A stretch of 41,651 bases of DNA from Acidiferrobacteraceae bacterium (lineage in GTDB: Bacteria > Pseudomonadota > Gammaproteobacteria > Arenicellales > UBA868), in contig PBSU01000038.1 in the NCBI GenBank assembly GCA_002726415.1, forward strand, positions 3,025 to 44,675, in the 5' to 3' direction. Shown here in pieces: positions 9,396 through 19,097 of this stretch. The stretch's first letter is position 1. The number at the start of each line of letters is the position of its first letter. The notes under the pieces are model-generated. The model made no database searches. It saw nothing but the letters and a program-made list of their open reading frames with translations, and was not told the DNA's origin. The translations under genes and the position numbers were made by a program.

Positions 9396-10304
9396 ATGGT
9401 CTCCACTGCCAACCGCCGGATCGGCATACCACTGGTGTTGCTCGCGGGAATCTTCTGGAGCACCTCGGGCATTCTCTACCGTCTGATCCAGGAAGCCACG
9501 CCCTGGCATGTGTTGCTGTATCGCTCGGTAGCGCTGCTACTGGCGTTAAGTTTGTGGCTGGGGTTTCGTTACCGGAGCCAACTCCGCATAACCCTCAGTA
9601 GGGCCGGAATACCGGCGCTGGCGGGTGGGCTATGCCTGGGCACTGCCTTCGCGGGTTACATCCTGGCCCTTGAGTACACCATGGTTGCCAATGCGATGTT
9701 TCTATTAGCCAGTGCCCCGTTTTTTTCAGCCCTGGCAGGACGCATTCTGCTGGGTGAGCGCATTGCCCTCTACATGTGGGCGGCTATGGCTATCGCCGCA
9801 ATGGGTATCGGTATCATGGCAGGAGAGGAGCTGTCGCTGGGCAAGGGTCTTGGTGAGGGCTTTGCCTTGCTGGCCGCAGTGGGTTTTGCCGGACTGACGA
9901 TCTCGCTGCGGATCAGGCCTGGCACGGATAAACTGATCACCATCTTCGTTGCGGTTATCGTGGCAACGATTTACGGACTTGTGGGCTTGATTCTGTCGGG
10001 ATGGCACTTTACTGTGCCCTGGGTGGATTTTCTCAACTGCCTTTGTATGGGTTGGTTTCAGATCGGACTGGGCTTTGCCCTCTTTACTGCAGGTGCGAAG
10101 CACTTACAAGCGGTGGAGATGACCCTGTTGTCGATGACCGAGGTGATCGCGGGACCTATTATTGTCTGGGTCGGCATTGGCGAGATTCCCTCTGGCGCAT
10201 CTTTAATCGGCGGAACACTGATCCTCGCGGCGATCACACTGATGGCGCTCATGGGTGCTAGGGCCTCCGGAAGAACGCCGCCTTTTGAAGCACCGGTCTC
10301 CTGA
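9396..10304 (+). CDS. EamA/DMT family transporter
   Basis: 302 aa, 10-TM EamA pattern (FWSTSGILYRLIQEATPWHVLLYRS). Confidence 0.88.
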   Translation: MVSTANRRIGIPLVLLAGIFWSTSGILYRLIQEATPWHVLLYRSVALLLALSLWLGFRYRSQLRITLSRAGIPALAGGLCLGTAFAGYILALEYTMVANAMFLLASAPFFSALAGRILLGERIALYMWAAMAIAAMGIGIMAGEELSLGKGLGEGFALLAAVGFAGLTISLRIRPGTDKLITIFVAVIVATIYGLVGLILSGWHFTVPWVDFLNCLCMGWFQIGLGFALFTAGAKHLQAVEMTLLSMTEVIAGPIIVWVGIGEIPSGASLIGGTLILAAITLMALMGARASGRTPPFEAPVS

Positions 10305-10349
10305 GTCAGGAAGAATGCGCGCCTGGTTGTTGGGGTGTCAGTAAAAGGC

Positions 10350-10392
10350 GCAGTTATATATCTGCATAAAGCGCTATTCGGTATATAACTGC
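10350..10392. repeat. 11-bp perfect inverted repeat GCAGTTATATA...TATATAACTGC
   Basis: Arms 10350-10360 and 10382-10392, 21-nt loop. Confidence 0.55.
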
Positions 10393-10410
10393 ACCCGATC
10401 TGAGGCGTGC

Positions 10411-10696
10411 TCAGTCAGTTATGCCTATGACGTTGGGCATTTCCTTCACCTCATTGAGAAACATCCCACCCATTTCTCCCAGAGTCTCAATGATGGCTTC
10501 TGGATCATTTGCCTTCCACCAGCAATACATCACCATATCATCTTCCTCCCGCATTCCAGTTCATCTGGAACGATGCATTTTCGTTTTTCATCTGTGAGCG
10601 GATAGTGTCAAGATCAAAATCGTTCGTCCTCTGGAAATACTGTTGTCGAATCTCCTCGGATTAAAAAGTGTGCGTTACCATGTAGTCTTTCATCAT
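10411..10696 (-). pseudogene. Decayed small protein gene (one in-frame stop, one frameshift)
   Basis: Minus-strand translation MMKDYMVTHTF*SEEIRQQYFQRTNDFDLDTIRSQMKNENASFQMNWNAGG/DDMVMYCWWKANDPEAIIETLGEMGGMFLNEVKEMPNVIGITD*; continuous protein-like text after correcting one stop and a 1-nt shift. Confidence 0.6.
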
Positions 10697-10810
10697 GCTC
10701 TCCTGCTTGCCGGAGGTACGCCCTTACCCTATCAGACATTTGTATACGTTTTACCAGGTGATGGCTGTCGAAATTGAAGTAAGCTCGCCCCAACTTTCCC
10801 GCACTGTATT

Positions 10811-11221
10811 TCAGCCTCGCATCTTATCGAATGCCTTTATCTCAGGGTCTATCGGTGTTGAGGGTAACCGGCGACTGGCGTACACATTAGCCTGAGGACG
10901 GAACCAGTCTGCCGATTCGATAAGACCCACCCGGACGCCAAGCCTGGATGGTGCCTTGCTGTTCTGATGATAAATCTGGGACCCACACTCTGGGCAGAAA
11001 TACCGGGTCACAGTGTTCCCAGTATCACTCAGGCTCTGGAAACTATGTGTTCGGCCCACCATCTTCAGATCAGTCGCATCCACAAAAGCGAAAGAAGCAT
11101 AAACACCGCCGCCAGAACGTCGGCAGTCATCACAATGACAGTTCGCCTGGAACATAGGTTCACTGTCGCATTGAAACCGAACTGCACCGCAAAGACAGTG
11201 CCCGCTAAATCCCTCAGCCAT
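10811..11221 (-). CDS. GFA family protein (CENP-V/GFA fold)
   Basis: CLCGAVRFQC, NCHCDDCRRSGGG and YFCPECGSQIYH zinc-binding motifs. Confidence 0.9.
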   Translation of the reverse strand: MAEGFSGHCLCGAVRFQCDSEPMFQANCHCDDCRRSGGGVYASFAFVDATDLKMVGRTHSFQSLSDTGNTVTRYFCPECGSQIYHQNSKAPSRLGVRVGLIESADWFRPQANVYASRRLPSTPIDPEIKAFDKMRG

Positions 11222-11257
11222 GAAGCTGCCTCCCGTTGTAACAGATTATGATTAACG

Positions 11258-11272
11258 TTAAGGGTCCCTTAA
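11258..11272. promoter_or_regulatory. Perfect palindrome TTAAGGG-T-CCCTTAA (operator candidate)
   Basis: Located 37 nt upstream of the GFA gene start. Confidence 0.4.
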
Positions 11273-11550
11273 TTTAGCGCCATTTTCAAGCACGACCTGT
11301 CCAGAGAGCACAGCAGGGCCGATGATCCGGCTCGCCTAGGCTCGACCTATAAGGTTTAGATCCTCAATTCATGCCGTGATCACTTCACTATGATCAGTCG
11401 AGTACCCAGGATGATCTGTTGCATCTGGCATCTTCAGTCTTTCCTGTGAAAAACATCATGCCCGGTTCCGCAGAAAGCACGATGGCAGTATCACTGCCCA
11501 ACACAGCCCAAACCTAATCAGCATATGTCTGAATTTTGCTGTTTTGCCGA

Positions 11551-11566
11551 CTTAGGGTGCCCTTAG
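11551..11566. promoter_or_regulatory. Imperfect palindrome CTTAGGGTGCCCTTAG (operator candidate)
   Basis: Located 30 nt upstream of the methyltransferase start; same GGG/CCC core as 11258-11272. Confidence 0.35.
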
Positions 11567-11595
11567 GCGTGTCGAAACGACTATGATTCTAAGAT

Positions 11596-12378
11596 ATGGA
11601 CCAGCACGAACTTGCAGAAGAATACGACGATGCACTGGTCGCCTTACTTGAACTCATTTGGGGCGAGGGATTCCTATCGCCCGGTGGGCCAGATGCCGTT
11701 AGAAAGATTGTCAAAGGCCTGGAACTGAGTGACAAACTCGTTGTCGACATTGGCAGCGGCCTGGGTGGACCGGGCATCACCCTAGCGAAAGAATACGGCG
11801 CTCGAGTCATTGGCCTGGAAGTAGAACAGGGCCTCGTCCAACGCGCTGTTGACCACATTGAGAGTGCTGATCTTTCCAATCGCATCTCCTGCCGGCATTA
11901 CGAGCCTGGCCCTTTGCCGCTGCCAGATAATGCGGCCGACTTCGTTTTTGGTAAGGATAGCTGGATCCATATCGAAGACAAGAAGGCCTTCTTCGATGAA
12001 GTCTTTCGCATTCTCAAGCCAGGCGGCATTCTTACCGCCGGTGATTGGATGTGTTCCGACAAGCCTTACGGGCAGGACATGGCGTATTTTTTTGAATTGG
12101 AGGGCCTGACTTACCATATGGATACACTCGAGAACTACGGCCAGATTCTTCGCGAGTGTGGGTTCATTGATATCGTGCTTGAAGACATCGCGCAGACCTA
12201 CCAGGTACAGGCCCAACAGGAATACACTGCAATGCGGGGGCCGTTGGAAAATCAAATGCGGGAAATTCTGGGGGAAAAGGCGAAAGCCCATTTCATCGAG
12301 AACTGGCGCGCCCTTACCGTAGTCCTTGACAACGGCGAACTACGCCCCTCACGTTTTCGAGCTCATAAGCCTGAGTAG
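11596..12378 (+). CDS. SAM-dependent methyltransferase (phosphoethanolamine/sarcosine N-methyltransferase-like)
   Basis: VVDIGSGLGGPGITLAKEYGARVIGLE; FVFGKDSWIHIEDKKAFFDEVFRILKPGG. Confidence 0.85.
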   Translation: MDQHELAEEYDDALVALLELIWGEGFLSPGGPDAVRKIVKGLELSDKLVVDIGSGLGGPGITLAKEYGARVIGLEVEQGLVQRAVDHIESADLSNRISCRHYEPGPLPLPDNAADFVFGKDSWIHIEDKKAFFDEVFRILKPGGILTAGDWMCSDKPYGQDMAYFFELEGLTYHMDTLENYGQILRECGFIDIVLEDIAQTYQVQAQQEYTAMRGPLENQMREILGEKAKAHFIENWRALTVVLDNGELRPSRFRAHKPE

Positions 12379-12518
12379 CGGCAATTCGGGATCGGACTTT
12401 ACTTATGACACAGGTGATCCCCTGGGCCATCAACAGGTCCGTAGCCTTGGCGTTATCTGTTTCGCATCACTTCTGCTACTCCTAACAGCTATTCACCCTC
12501 TCCTTATCAAGATTGGCC

Positions 12519-13964
12519 ATGGAATACTCTCAACTTCTTAAGGCTTTGCAGAAGATCACAGGCCCTGCCGACGTGCTTTTTGGCTCGGATGACAGATCTG
12601 CCTATGACAGGGACTGTACCGGCAATTACAAAGGCATCTCACTGGCCGTTGTCCGCCCGGCCAACACTGATGAAGTATCGCGCGTCATCAAGCTGGCACA
12701 TCAGGAAGGCCTGCCAATCATCCCGCTTTCCGGCAATACCGGATTGGCCGGAGGGACACATCCCGGTGACAACGAAAACTCAATCATAGTGTCATTGGAG
12801 AGGTTAAATAAAATTCGCAGCATCAACCCTGGAGCCCGCACCACAGAGGTCGAGGCCGGTGTGATTCTTCAGAGCCTGCACCGCGCAGTGGACGAGCATG
12901 ATCTGGTCTTTCCCCTTCTGTTCGGCGCCAAAGGCACCTGTCTGATTGGGGGTAACCTCGCAACCAACGCCGGGGGATCAAACGTTCTTCGCTATGGAAA
13001 CATCCGGGCGCTTTGTCTTGGTCTTGAAGTGGTGATGCCAAACGGGTCGATCGTGAACCTGATGACGGCGCTGCACAAGAACAACACGGGCTATGATCTG
13101 AAGAATCTGTTCATCGGTGCTGAGGGCACACTGGGCATTATTACTGCTGCTGTTTTGAAACTTTTTCCAAAACCCAAAGCTTATGCAACAGCGATGATTT
13201 CGGTTTCATCGATCCCCGCTGCTCTTGAGTTGCTAAATGAAATCCAATTGGCCAGCGGTGGATCAGTTGAGGCGTTTGAATATATGCCCAGGGATTTCTT
13301 TGAGCACCTGGCCATCATCCACCCGGAAATGCGGCCACCGTTCGAACAGCTACCCAAGATCGGGGTTCTTGTAGAGTTGGGCACAACCTTAGCCAGGGAC
13401 GCCCAACCAGGACCTGACGGCTCTATTCCCATTGTCTCACTGTTGAAAGAAATCCTGGCCAACCATTTCTCTACCGGAAAGATTTTGGATGCGGTCGTCG
13501 CCCAGTCTGAGGATCAGCGCCAGGAAATGTGGGCCCGGCGCGAAGCGGCATTTGATGTTGTCGCCTACCGCCCTCACGCGATCGATACAGATGTGGCGGT
13601 ACCACTTGATAAAGTCGATAGTTTCGTCAAGACAATGGACGCCCGCCTGCCGGAGATTTCAGACAAGGCAGAATCCGCCTGCATTGCCCACCTCGGCGAC
13701 GGGAATCTTCACTTCAGTGTCTGGGCTGACCCTTCAGGCAACCAGCCCCACAGCCCGGAAGTAACCGATCAGATCTACAATCTGATCGAAGATACCGTTC
13801 AGGAACTTGGGGGCAGTTTTTCGGCCGAACACGGCATCGGCCTTGCCAAAAAAGCCACGATGGCACGGCGCAAAGACCCGGCTGCACTGGCAATAATGCG
13901 CCAGATTAAATCCGCGCTTGACCCCAAGAACATCATGAATCCGGGAAAAGTAATCCCAGATTAA
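12519..13964 (+). CDS. FAD-binding oxidoreductase, GlcD/D-lactate dehydrogenase-like
   Basis: PLSGNTGLAGGTHP FAD-binding motif and C-terminal SAEHGIGLAKK...MRQIKSALDPKNIMNPGKV. Confidence 0.92.
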   Translation: MEYSQLLKALQKITGPADVLFGSDDRSAYDRDCTGNYKGISLAVVRPANTDEVSRVIKLAHQEGLPIIPLSGNTGLAGGTHPGDNENSIIVSLERLNKIRSINPGARTTEVEAGVILQSLHRAVDEHDLVFPLLFGAKGTCLIGGNLATNAGGSNVLRYGNIRALCLGLEVVMPNGSIVNLMTALHKNNTGYDLKNLFIGAEGTLGIITAAVLKLFPKPKAYATAMISVSSIPAALELLNEIQLASGGSVEAFEYMPRDFFEHLAIIHPEMRPPFEQLPKIGVLVELGTTLARDAQPGPDGSIPIVSLLKEILANHFSTGKILDAVVAQSEDQRQEMWARREAAFDVVAYRPHAIDTDVAVPLDKVDSFVKTMDARLPEISDKAESACIAHLGDGNLHFSVWADPSGNQPHSPEVTDQIYNLIEDTVQELGGSFSAEHGIGLAKKATMARRKDPAALAIMRQIKSALDPKNIMNPGKVIPD

Positions 13965-14049
13965 CCCAGCCAACTCCAATCTGGGTAATCTAGAACTAGG
14001 AATTTGCTTTTGGCACAGGCGATACCTTGGGTCCCAGACTTAGCCTTAC

Positions 14050-14071
14050 CCACTACAGCACCACTACAGCA
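14050..14071. repeat. Tandem direct repeat 2 x CCACTACAGCA
   Basis: Two exact contiguous 11-nt copies. Confidence 0.7.
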
Positions 14072-14166
14072 AAAGCGGAGTAAACTGAGCGCTTCCATCA
14101 TTCCCGGACAAACCACAAATCCGACCCGGGCCGAGATCCCTGATCTTACGGACATGTGAAGAACTC

Positions 14167-15426
14167 ATGAGCGCTCCTGATACCCGACGTACGATCTCCT
14201 GGGCCCTGTATGACTGGGCCAATTCCGCTTTTGCGACGACGGTGATGGCCGGGTTTTTCCCGATCTTCTTCAAGCAGTACTGGAGTCAGGATGTGGCTAT
14301 CACTCACAGCACGTTCTACCTGGGGGTAAGTAACTCGGTTGCCAGCCTGATCATTGTGATCCTGGCGCCCATCCTCGGGGCCATGGCTGATACCGGCGGA
14401 CTGCGTAAACGCATGCTGGCCACTTTTGCGAGCTTAGGTGTTCTGGCTACGGGAGCGCTTTATCTGGTGCAGGCCGGTATGTGGCCATTCGCGATCCTGC
14501 TCTACGCGATCGCGGTTGTGGGCTTCTCGGGGGCCAATACCTTCTATGACTCTCTGCTGATCATCGTTGCGCCATCGAAAAAGCGTCACCGTGTCTCTGC
14601 GTTGGGCTTTGCCCTGGGATACCTTGGTGGAGGCCTGCTGTTTCTGATCAACGTGCTAATGACACTTAAGCCGCAGCTGTTCGGCCTGGCAGACGCGGCT
14701 GCAGGCGTACGCTGGTCTTTTGTTACCGTCGCGGTGTGGTGGACCGTATTTTCGATACCGCTTTTTCTGTACGTGGATGAGCCACTGCCCGGCAACGGTC
14801 GACGTGGTGTGGACATCAAGGGCACGTTTGCGGCACTGCGCGAAACCGCGACAAACCTCGGCCAACATCGTGGCGCCTGGATGTTTCTACTCGCCTACTG
14901 GCTGTATATCGACGGGGTCGACACGATTGTTCGGATGTCGGTTGATTTTGGTCTGACGATTGGGCTGTCGTCCAATAATCTGATCACGGCTTTGCTGATG
15001 GTTCAGTTTATTGGCTTCCCCGCAGCGTTAGTGTTCGGTCGCCTGGGAGAGCGCTACGGCGCGCAGCGGGGTATCTGGATCTGTATCTGGGCCTATGTCG
15101 GCGTCACCATTTTCGCTTACTTCATGGAAACAGCACTGCAGATGTACATCCTCGCCGCAGTCATTGGTCTGGTGCAGGGCGGTATCCAGGCACTCAGCCG
15201 ATCCATGTTCAGCCACCTCATTCCGCAGGAGAAAAGTGCCGAGTTTTTTGGCTTTTATAACGTGGTGGGCAAAGCCGCCGCGGTTTTCGGGCCGGTGATG
15301 ATGGGCACCATCACCCACCTCAGTGGCAACCCACGCCTGGGCATTCTTTCAGTGGCGATACTGTTTTTTGCTGGCATGTTCTTCTTTCGGCTGGTACGCG
15401 ACCCGGCTGACACTCACCCAACCTGA
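14167..15426 (+). CDS. MFS transporter, UMF1 (Atg22-like) type
   Basis: ISWALYDWANSAFATTVMAGFFPIFFKQYW signature; 419 aa, about 12 TM segments. Confidence 0.88.
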   Translation: MSAPDTRRTISWALYDWANSAFATTVMAGFFPIFFKQYWSQDVAITHSTFYLGVSNSVASLIIVILAPILGAMADTGGLRKRMLATFASLGVLATGALYLVQAGMWPFAILLYAIAVVGFSGANTFYDSLLIIVAPSKKRHRVSALGFALGYLGGGLLFLINVLMTLKPQLFGLADAAAGVRWSFVTVAVWWTVFSIPLFLYVDEPLPGNGRRGVDIKGTFAALRETATNLGQHRGAWMFLLAYWLYIDGVDTIVRMSVDFGLTIGLSSNNLITALLMVQFIGFPAALVFGRLGERYGAQRGIWICIWAYVGVTIFAYFMETALQMYILAAVIGLVQGGIQALSRSMFSHLIPQEKSAEFFGFYNVVGKAAAVFGPVMMGTITHLSGNPRLGILSVAILFFAGMFFFRLVRDPADTHPT

Positions 15427-16181
15427 TGCCACTGGCCACGCGACTGCAGTACTGATTTAAGTAGGGCTGGGCGGTCGGTCATCAGACCTTCGACTCCCAG
15501 ATCCAGCAACCGATTCATCTCATCTGACTCATTCACAGTCCAGACGTGGGTGTGCAGACCCCGGGTTTTCATCGCTTGGACAAAGCGATGATCAACCACC
15601 TTGATACCGTTCCACCGTACCGGCACCTGCGCACATGCCGCCCGTAGAACTCCGACGGGAAGACCGATACTGGCCAGGCGCGCCCGGGTCGTCTCGAGTG
15701 TTGCCATTGAAGTGCAGACCTTGGGCAAGGCCGTGCGAACCCGGGCCAGTCGCTTATCAGAGAAAGACCCGATACAGACACGCTCCTGCGCACCCGTACG
15801 ATGGATCACTTCGATCAGAGGCCCAACGGCCGCATCGGATTTAGGATCAATATTAAACCGCGTGTGAGGAAAGTCGCCCAGCAGCTCCTCCATCAGTGGA
15901 ATGGGCTCGTGGTCGCCCACCCGGGCCCGGGCAATCACCGGATAATCCAGCGCTGCGATCAACCCACGATCTGAAGTAACCCGATCAAGCCGGTCATCAT
16001 GAAAGGCGAGCAACACGCCGTCACGCGTGCAATGCACATCGGTCTCAAGGTACTGGAAGCCATGCGATACGGCACTCTCAAACGCGGCTGCTGTGTTCTC
16101 CGGTGCGGCTTCGCTATCGCCCCGATGGGCAAACGCCAGCACACCGCTATGCTCGAGAAATGCGTGGCTCGGCATCCACAA
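15414..16181 (-). CDS. Glycerophosphodiester phosphodiesterase family protein
   Basis: FAHRGDSEAAPENTAAAFESA...YLETDVHCTRDGVLLAFHDDRLDRVT. Confidence 0.93.
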   Translation of the reverse strand: MWMPSHAFLEHSGVLAFAHRGDSEAAPENTAAAFESAVSHGFQYLETDVHCTRDGVLLAFHDDRLDRVTSDRGLIAALDYPVIARARVGDHEPIPLMEELLGDFPHTRFNIDPKSDAAVGPLIEVIHRTGAQERVCIGSFSDKRLARVRTALPKVCTSMATLETTRARLASIGLPVGVLRAACAQVPVRWNGIKVVDHRFVQAMKTRGLHTHVWTVNESDEMNRLLDLGVEGLMTDRPALLKSVLQSRGQWHQVG

Positions 16182-16319
16182 AACTCCGTAAATTGAGTGA
16201 CTGTCTGCGCCCTATTCTGAGCGCACAAAGTTGTCAGGGCCAGCCCTGATCCCAGTCTGTCGTGCTGGGGTTAAAATTAGCCCCCTGATCCTTGATGAAT
16301 TTCAACAGACCGCTTCCAT

Positions 16320-17021
16320 ATGACCTGCCCACTGGTCCTCATTCCAACCTACAACGAACGAGACAACCTGATCCCTTTTATCGATGCAGTTCGATCTGCC
16401 CTGCCCGAAGCTGATATTCTGGTAATTGATGACAACTCCCCGGATGGCACCGGAACACTTGCGGCGGAAAAGGCCGCCAAAGACGCCCGGGTACATGCTC
16501 TGCACAGGCCCACAAAAGAAGGGCTGGGGCGTGCTTATCTGGCGGGATTTGCCTGGGCCCTGGCGCGTGATTACAGCCACGTTTTTGAGATAGACGCTGA
16601 TTTCAGTCATAACCCGAAAGACCTGGCCCGCCTGCTCAAAGCCACCGAGACCGCCGATATCGCACTGGGTTGTCGCTGGATAACTGATGGCGGTGTTTCA
16701 GGCTGGCCGCTGGCGCGCGTGGCGCTATCCCGTCTGGGCAATCTTTACGCCAGGGTGATCCTGGGTGTGTGCTACCGCGATCTGACCGGAGGCTTTAAAT
16801 GCTTTACCCGCAGGGCCCTTGAGACACTCGGCCTTGAGAAAGTCAGCTCCGTGGGATATGGCTTTCAGATTGAAACCACCTGGCGGGCGTTACAGGCAGG
16901 TCTTTGTGTCACTGAAGTCCCTATTCATTTCGTTGACCGCACCCGCGGCATCTCCAAGATGTCGGGGCAGACCTTTGGCGAGGCGCTGATTCTGGTGTGG
17001 CGCTTACGTTTTGGGGCGTGA
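16320..17021 (+). CDS. Polyprenol monophosphomannose synthase-like GT2
   Basis: LIPTYNERDNL, VIDDNSPDGTG, FEIDADFSHNPKDL, DLTGGFKCF motifs. Confidence 0.9.
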   Translation: MTCPLVLIPTYNERDNLIPFIDAVRSALPEADILVIDDNSPDGTGTLAAEKAAKDARVHALHRPTKEGLGRAYLAGFAWALARDYSHVFEIDADFSHNPKDLARLLKATETADIALGCRWITDGGVSGWPLARVALSRLGNLYARVILGVCYRDLTGGFKCFTRRALETLGLEKVSSVGYGFQIETTWRALQAGLCVTEVPIHFVDRTRGISKMSGQTFGEALILVWRLRFGA

Positions 17022-18329
17022 TACGGACCTGGCGTGGCCGCTGATCATCAACAACAGATAGCTGTAAAGCCACAACGCCAGACCTGCCAGCCCCACAATA
17101 TCGCGCGCCAAGGGGCCTGAAGGCAGCAGGCTGGCTGCGGCTTTGACACCGAGCAGCCCGGATAAAACCGCAAGACATACAATCTTGAGTCCTGAACGTT
17201 TCAACAAGGCATCCTGCCAGCAGAATAACAACAGCCCAAAAAAAGCGATGAAATGCGGTTTCGACGATTGCGGTCCGATCAGCACAAAGGCTGTGTAAAA
17301 GAGCATTCCCAATATAAAAATCGAATCTTTACGCCGACGGGTCGCTGCCAGCAGTGTCAATCCAAAGAATGTACACAAGCCCAGGAGCACCATATTAGCC
17401 GACACTGCGTTTCCCAGCCATGATGCCATGATTCGGTAGAGTGACTGGTTGCCCTTGCTGCCCCGATCCTGCCACCAGCGGATCGCATCCGGCGAAACCG
17501 AGAGTGTCATGGCGTAATGCTCACGCAGGTAGGCCCAGACATCCTGATCTCGTGCCTGCGCCTTGAACCGTCCTTGCGGCACCACATCGTGTTTGGGCAA
17601 CACTGAGCCAGGCACCGTGAATTCGGCACCAGTCCAGGTATCGGTGACAGCATATTTGGCGATATCAGGCGCGCCGATAAACCCCACCGTCAACGAAACA
17701 AATATTGCGACCATGGCCCAACGCCTTTTAAAGACGGGCAACAGAACCATAAACAGGGGGTTTGCTTTAAGGGCCGCCGCCAATGCCAGTAGGCCGGCAG
17801 CGGCCACAGGCCGACGGACAAACTTTGCCACCCCAAAAATTACCAGACCGAAGATCAGGATATCGGTCTGCTGGTTATTGAAAACTGCCAGCATAGATCG
17901 CGCACAAAACAGCAGGGCTATCACCAACACCGCCGTGCGTACCGGACTATCAAACAGAATCTCACGCTGACAGGTACGAACCGCGCCCATCAGAATCAAA
18001 ACGTTCACGGCAAAAAAGAGGATCTTGCCGACGGAGTAACCCAGCGGGTACACCGGCAACAACAAAAAAGAGGCAAATGTGGGATAGGTAAAAACGTTCT
18101 GTTCGTATATGTGCACCTTGAGGCCATGTAGAAAACGAAAGGTGGCGGCCCAGTACACATCGAAATCACCATCATGCACGAGGTAGCGGTAAAAAAGGAC
18201 GGCCGTTAGCGCAAAGCCAAGGCCGGCTACCAACCAGCGCGCCACAGACATCCTAAGCAGGCGGGATAAGCTGGGCATGGGAATCAACGTGTCCTGAGTG
18301 AAACGTCCTGTATGCTCGGCTGTTATCAA
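17004..18329 (-). CDS. GT87-family (DUF2029) integral membrane glycosyltransferase
   Basis: 441 aa polytopic protein with YRYLVHDGDFDVYWAATFRFLHG. Confidence 0.78.
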   Translation of the reverse strand: MITAEHTGRFTQDTLIPMPSLSRLLRMSVARWLVAGLGFALTAVLFYRYLVHDGDFDVYWAATFRFLHGLKVHIYEQNVFTYPTFASFLLLPVYPLGYSVGKILFFAVNVLILMGAVRTCQREILFDSPVRTAVLVIALLFCARSMLAVFNNQQTDILIFGLVIFGVAKFVRRPVAAAGLLALAAALKANPLFMVLLPVFKRRWAMVAIFVSLTVGFIGAPDIAKYAVTDTWTGAEFTVPGSVLPKHDVVPQGRFKAQARDQDVWAYLREHYAMTLSVSPDAIRWWQDRGSKGNQSLYRIMASWLGNAVSANMVLLGLCTFFGLTLLAATRRRKDSIFILGMLFYTAFVLIGPQSSKPHFIAFFGLLLFCWQDALLKRSGLKIVCLAVLSGLLGVKAAASLLPSGPLARDIVGLAGLALWLYSYLLLMISGHARSVSRPKT

Positions 18330-18457
18330 TCATTAATGCCAGCGTACTCATGCTGTTGGGAATCCTGCTGGCCGGCCGTGCCTGGTATCACCGCAAACTG
18401 CAACGCCAGGGTGATAACTCCATCATTGAGCTAATACTGAGATACGGGTTCAATGGC

Positions 18458-18906
18458 TCAGGCAGGTTTATGGCGCAATTTAGCCGCCACGAAATCCTTT
18501 TGGGGTATATGCAATAGACGTTGAATTTTGCGCATCAGGTGCAATTCGTGATCATCCAGGCGTGCGTCGGCATAAACAATACGCCACATCTGCTCAACCA
18601 GATTCAAGCGGTCTTTTTCGCTCCAGTGCTGGTTTATCAGCGACGTAAAACCGTGTAGGCCCGTCGCCTCGCGCGCTTGATCCTCTGCCAGCGCCAGTAG
18701 CGTTTCAGCATCCGCCTGCGCCAGAGAGAACTGTTCACATACCAGCGACTGGATGGTCTTTCTCTCCTGCTCACCCAGATCGTAATCCGCCATTGCGGTC
18801 TCAAAAAGCAGCGCGGCTGAAGCCAGGCGCAAAGACGCTTCCAGCCCAGAGTTATCGTCCTGGGCCTGGAGGCGCTTACGGAAAAAGTCACTGATCGCAT
18901 CTATCA
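18458..18906 (-). CDS. TerB-family tellurite resistance-like protein
   Basis: TerB-like helices (FETAMADYDLGEQERKTI..., WRIVYADARLDDHELHLMRKIQRLLHI); start at ATG 18906 preferred. Confidence 0.85.
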
Positions 18907-19031
18907 TGGCATCTCTCACCCCCCGGTACGTGGCTGGACATTCTAAGGGTATCGGAAGAAGGCCATGCGAAATACCCAATCAGGTGAGAACCAAAGATAA
19001 AGCGGGATGATATACCCTGCAAAACGCGGGC

Positions 19032-19066
19032 AAAAAAAAGGGGCGGGCCCTGGCGGGCACCGCCCC
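19032..19066 (-). terminator. Strong Rho-independent terminator (minus strand)
   Basis: GGGGCGG-u-GCCC-GCCA-GGGC-CCGCCCC followed by U8; T-tract only on the minus strand. Confidence 0.85.
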
Positions 19067-19097
19067 TACTTCCACGGTCATTCATGGAGGAGATATG
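19032..19097 (-). ncRNA. Candidate ~66-nt sRNA with anti-Shine-Dalgarno 5' segment
   Basis: Predicted TSS about 19097; 5' CAUAUCUCCUCCAUGAAUGACC...; terminator at 3' end; -10-like TTAATA at 19109-19104. Confidence 0.4.

Noticed and set aside
18350-18517. Small plus-strand ORF MLLGILLAGRAWYHRKLQRQGDNSIIELILRYG...
   Set aside because: Short, overlaps the TerB-like gene antisense and lacks a convincing SD; not enough support.
18888-19085. 65-aa minus-strand ORF starting MNDRGSRGGARQGPPLFFARV
   Set aside because: It runs through the strong intrinsic terminator (the GGARQGPPLFF stretch is the hairpin plus U-tract), so it is unlikely to be translated.
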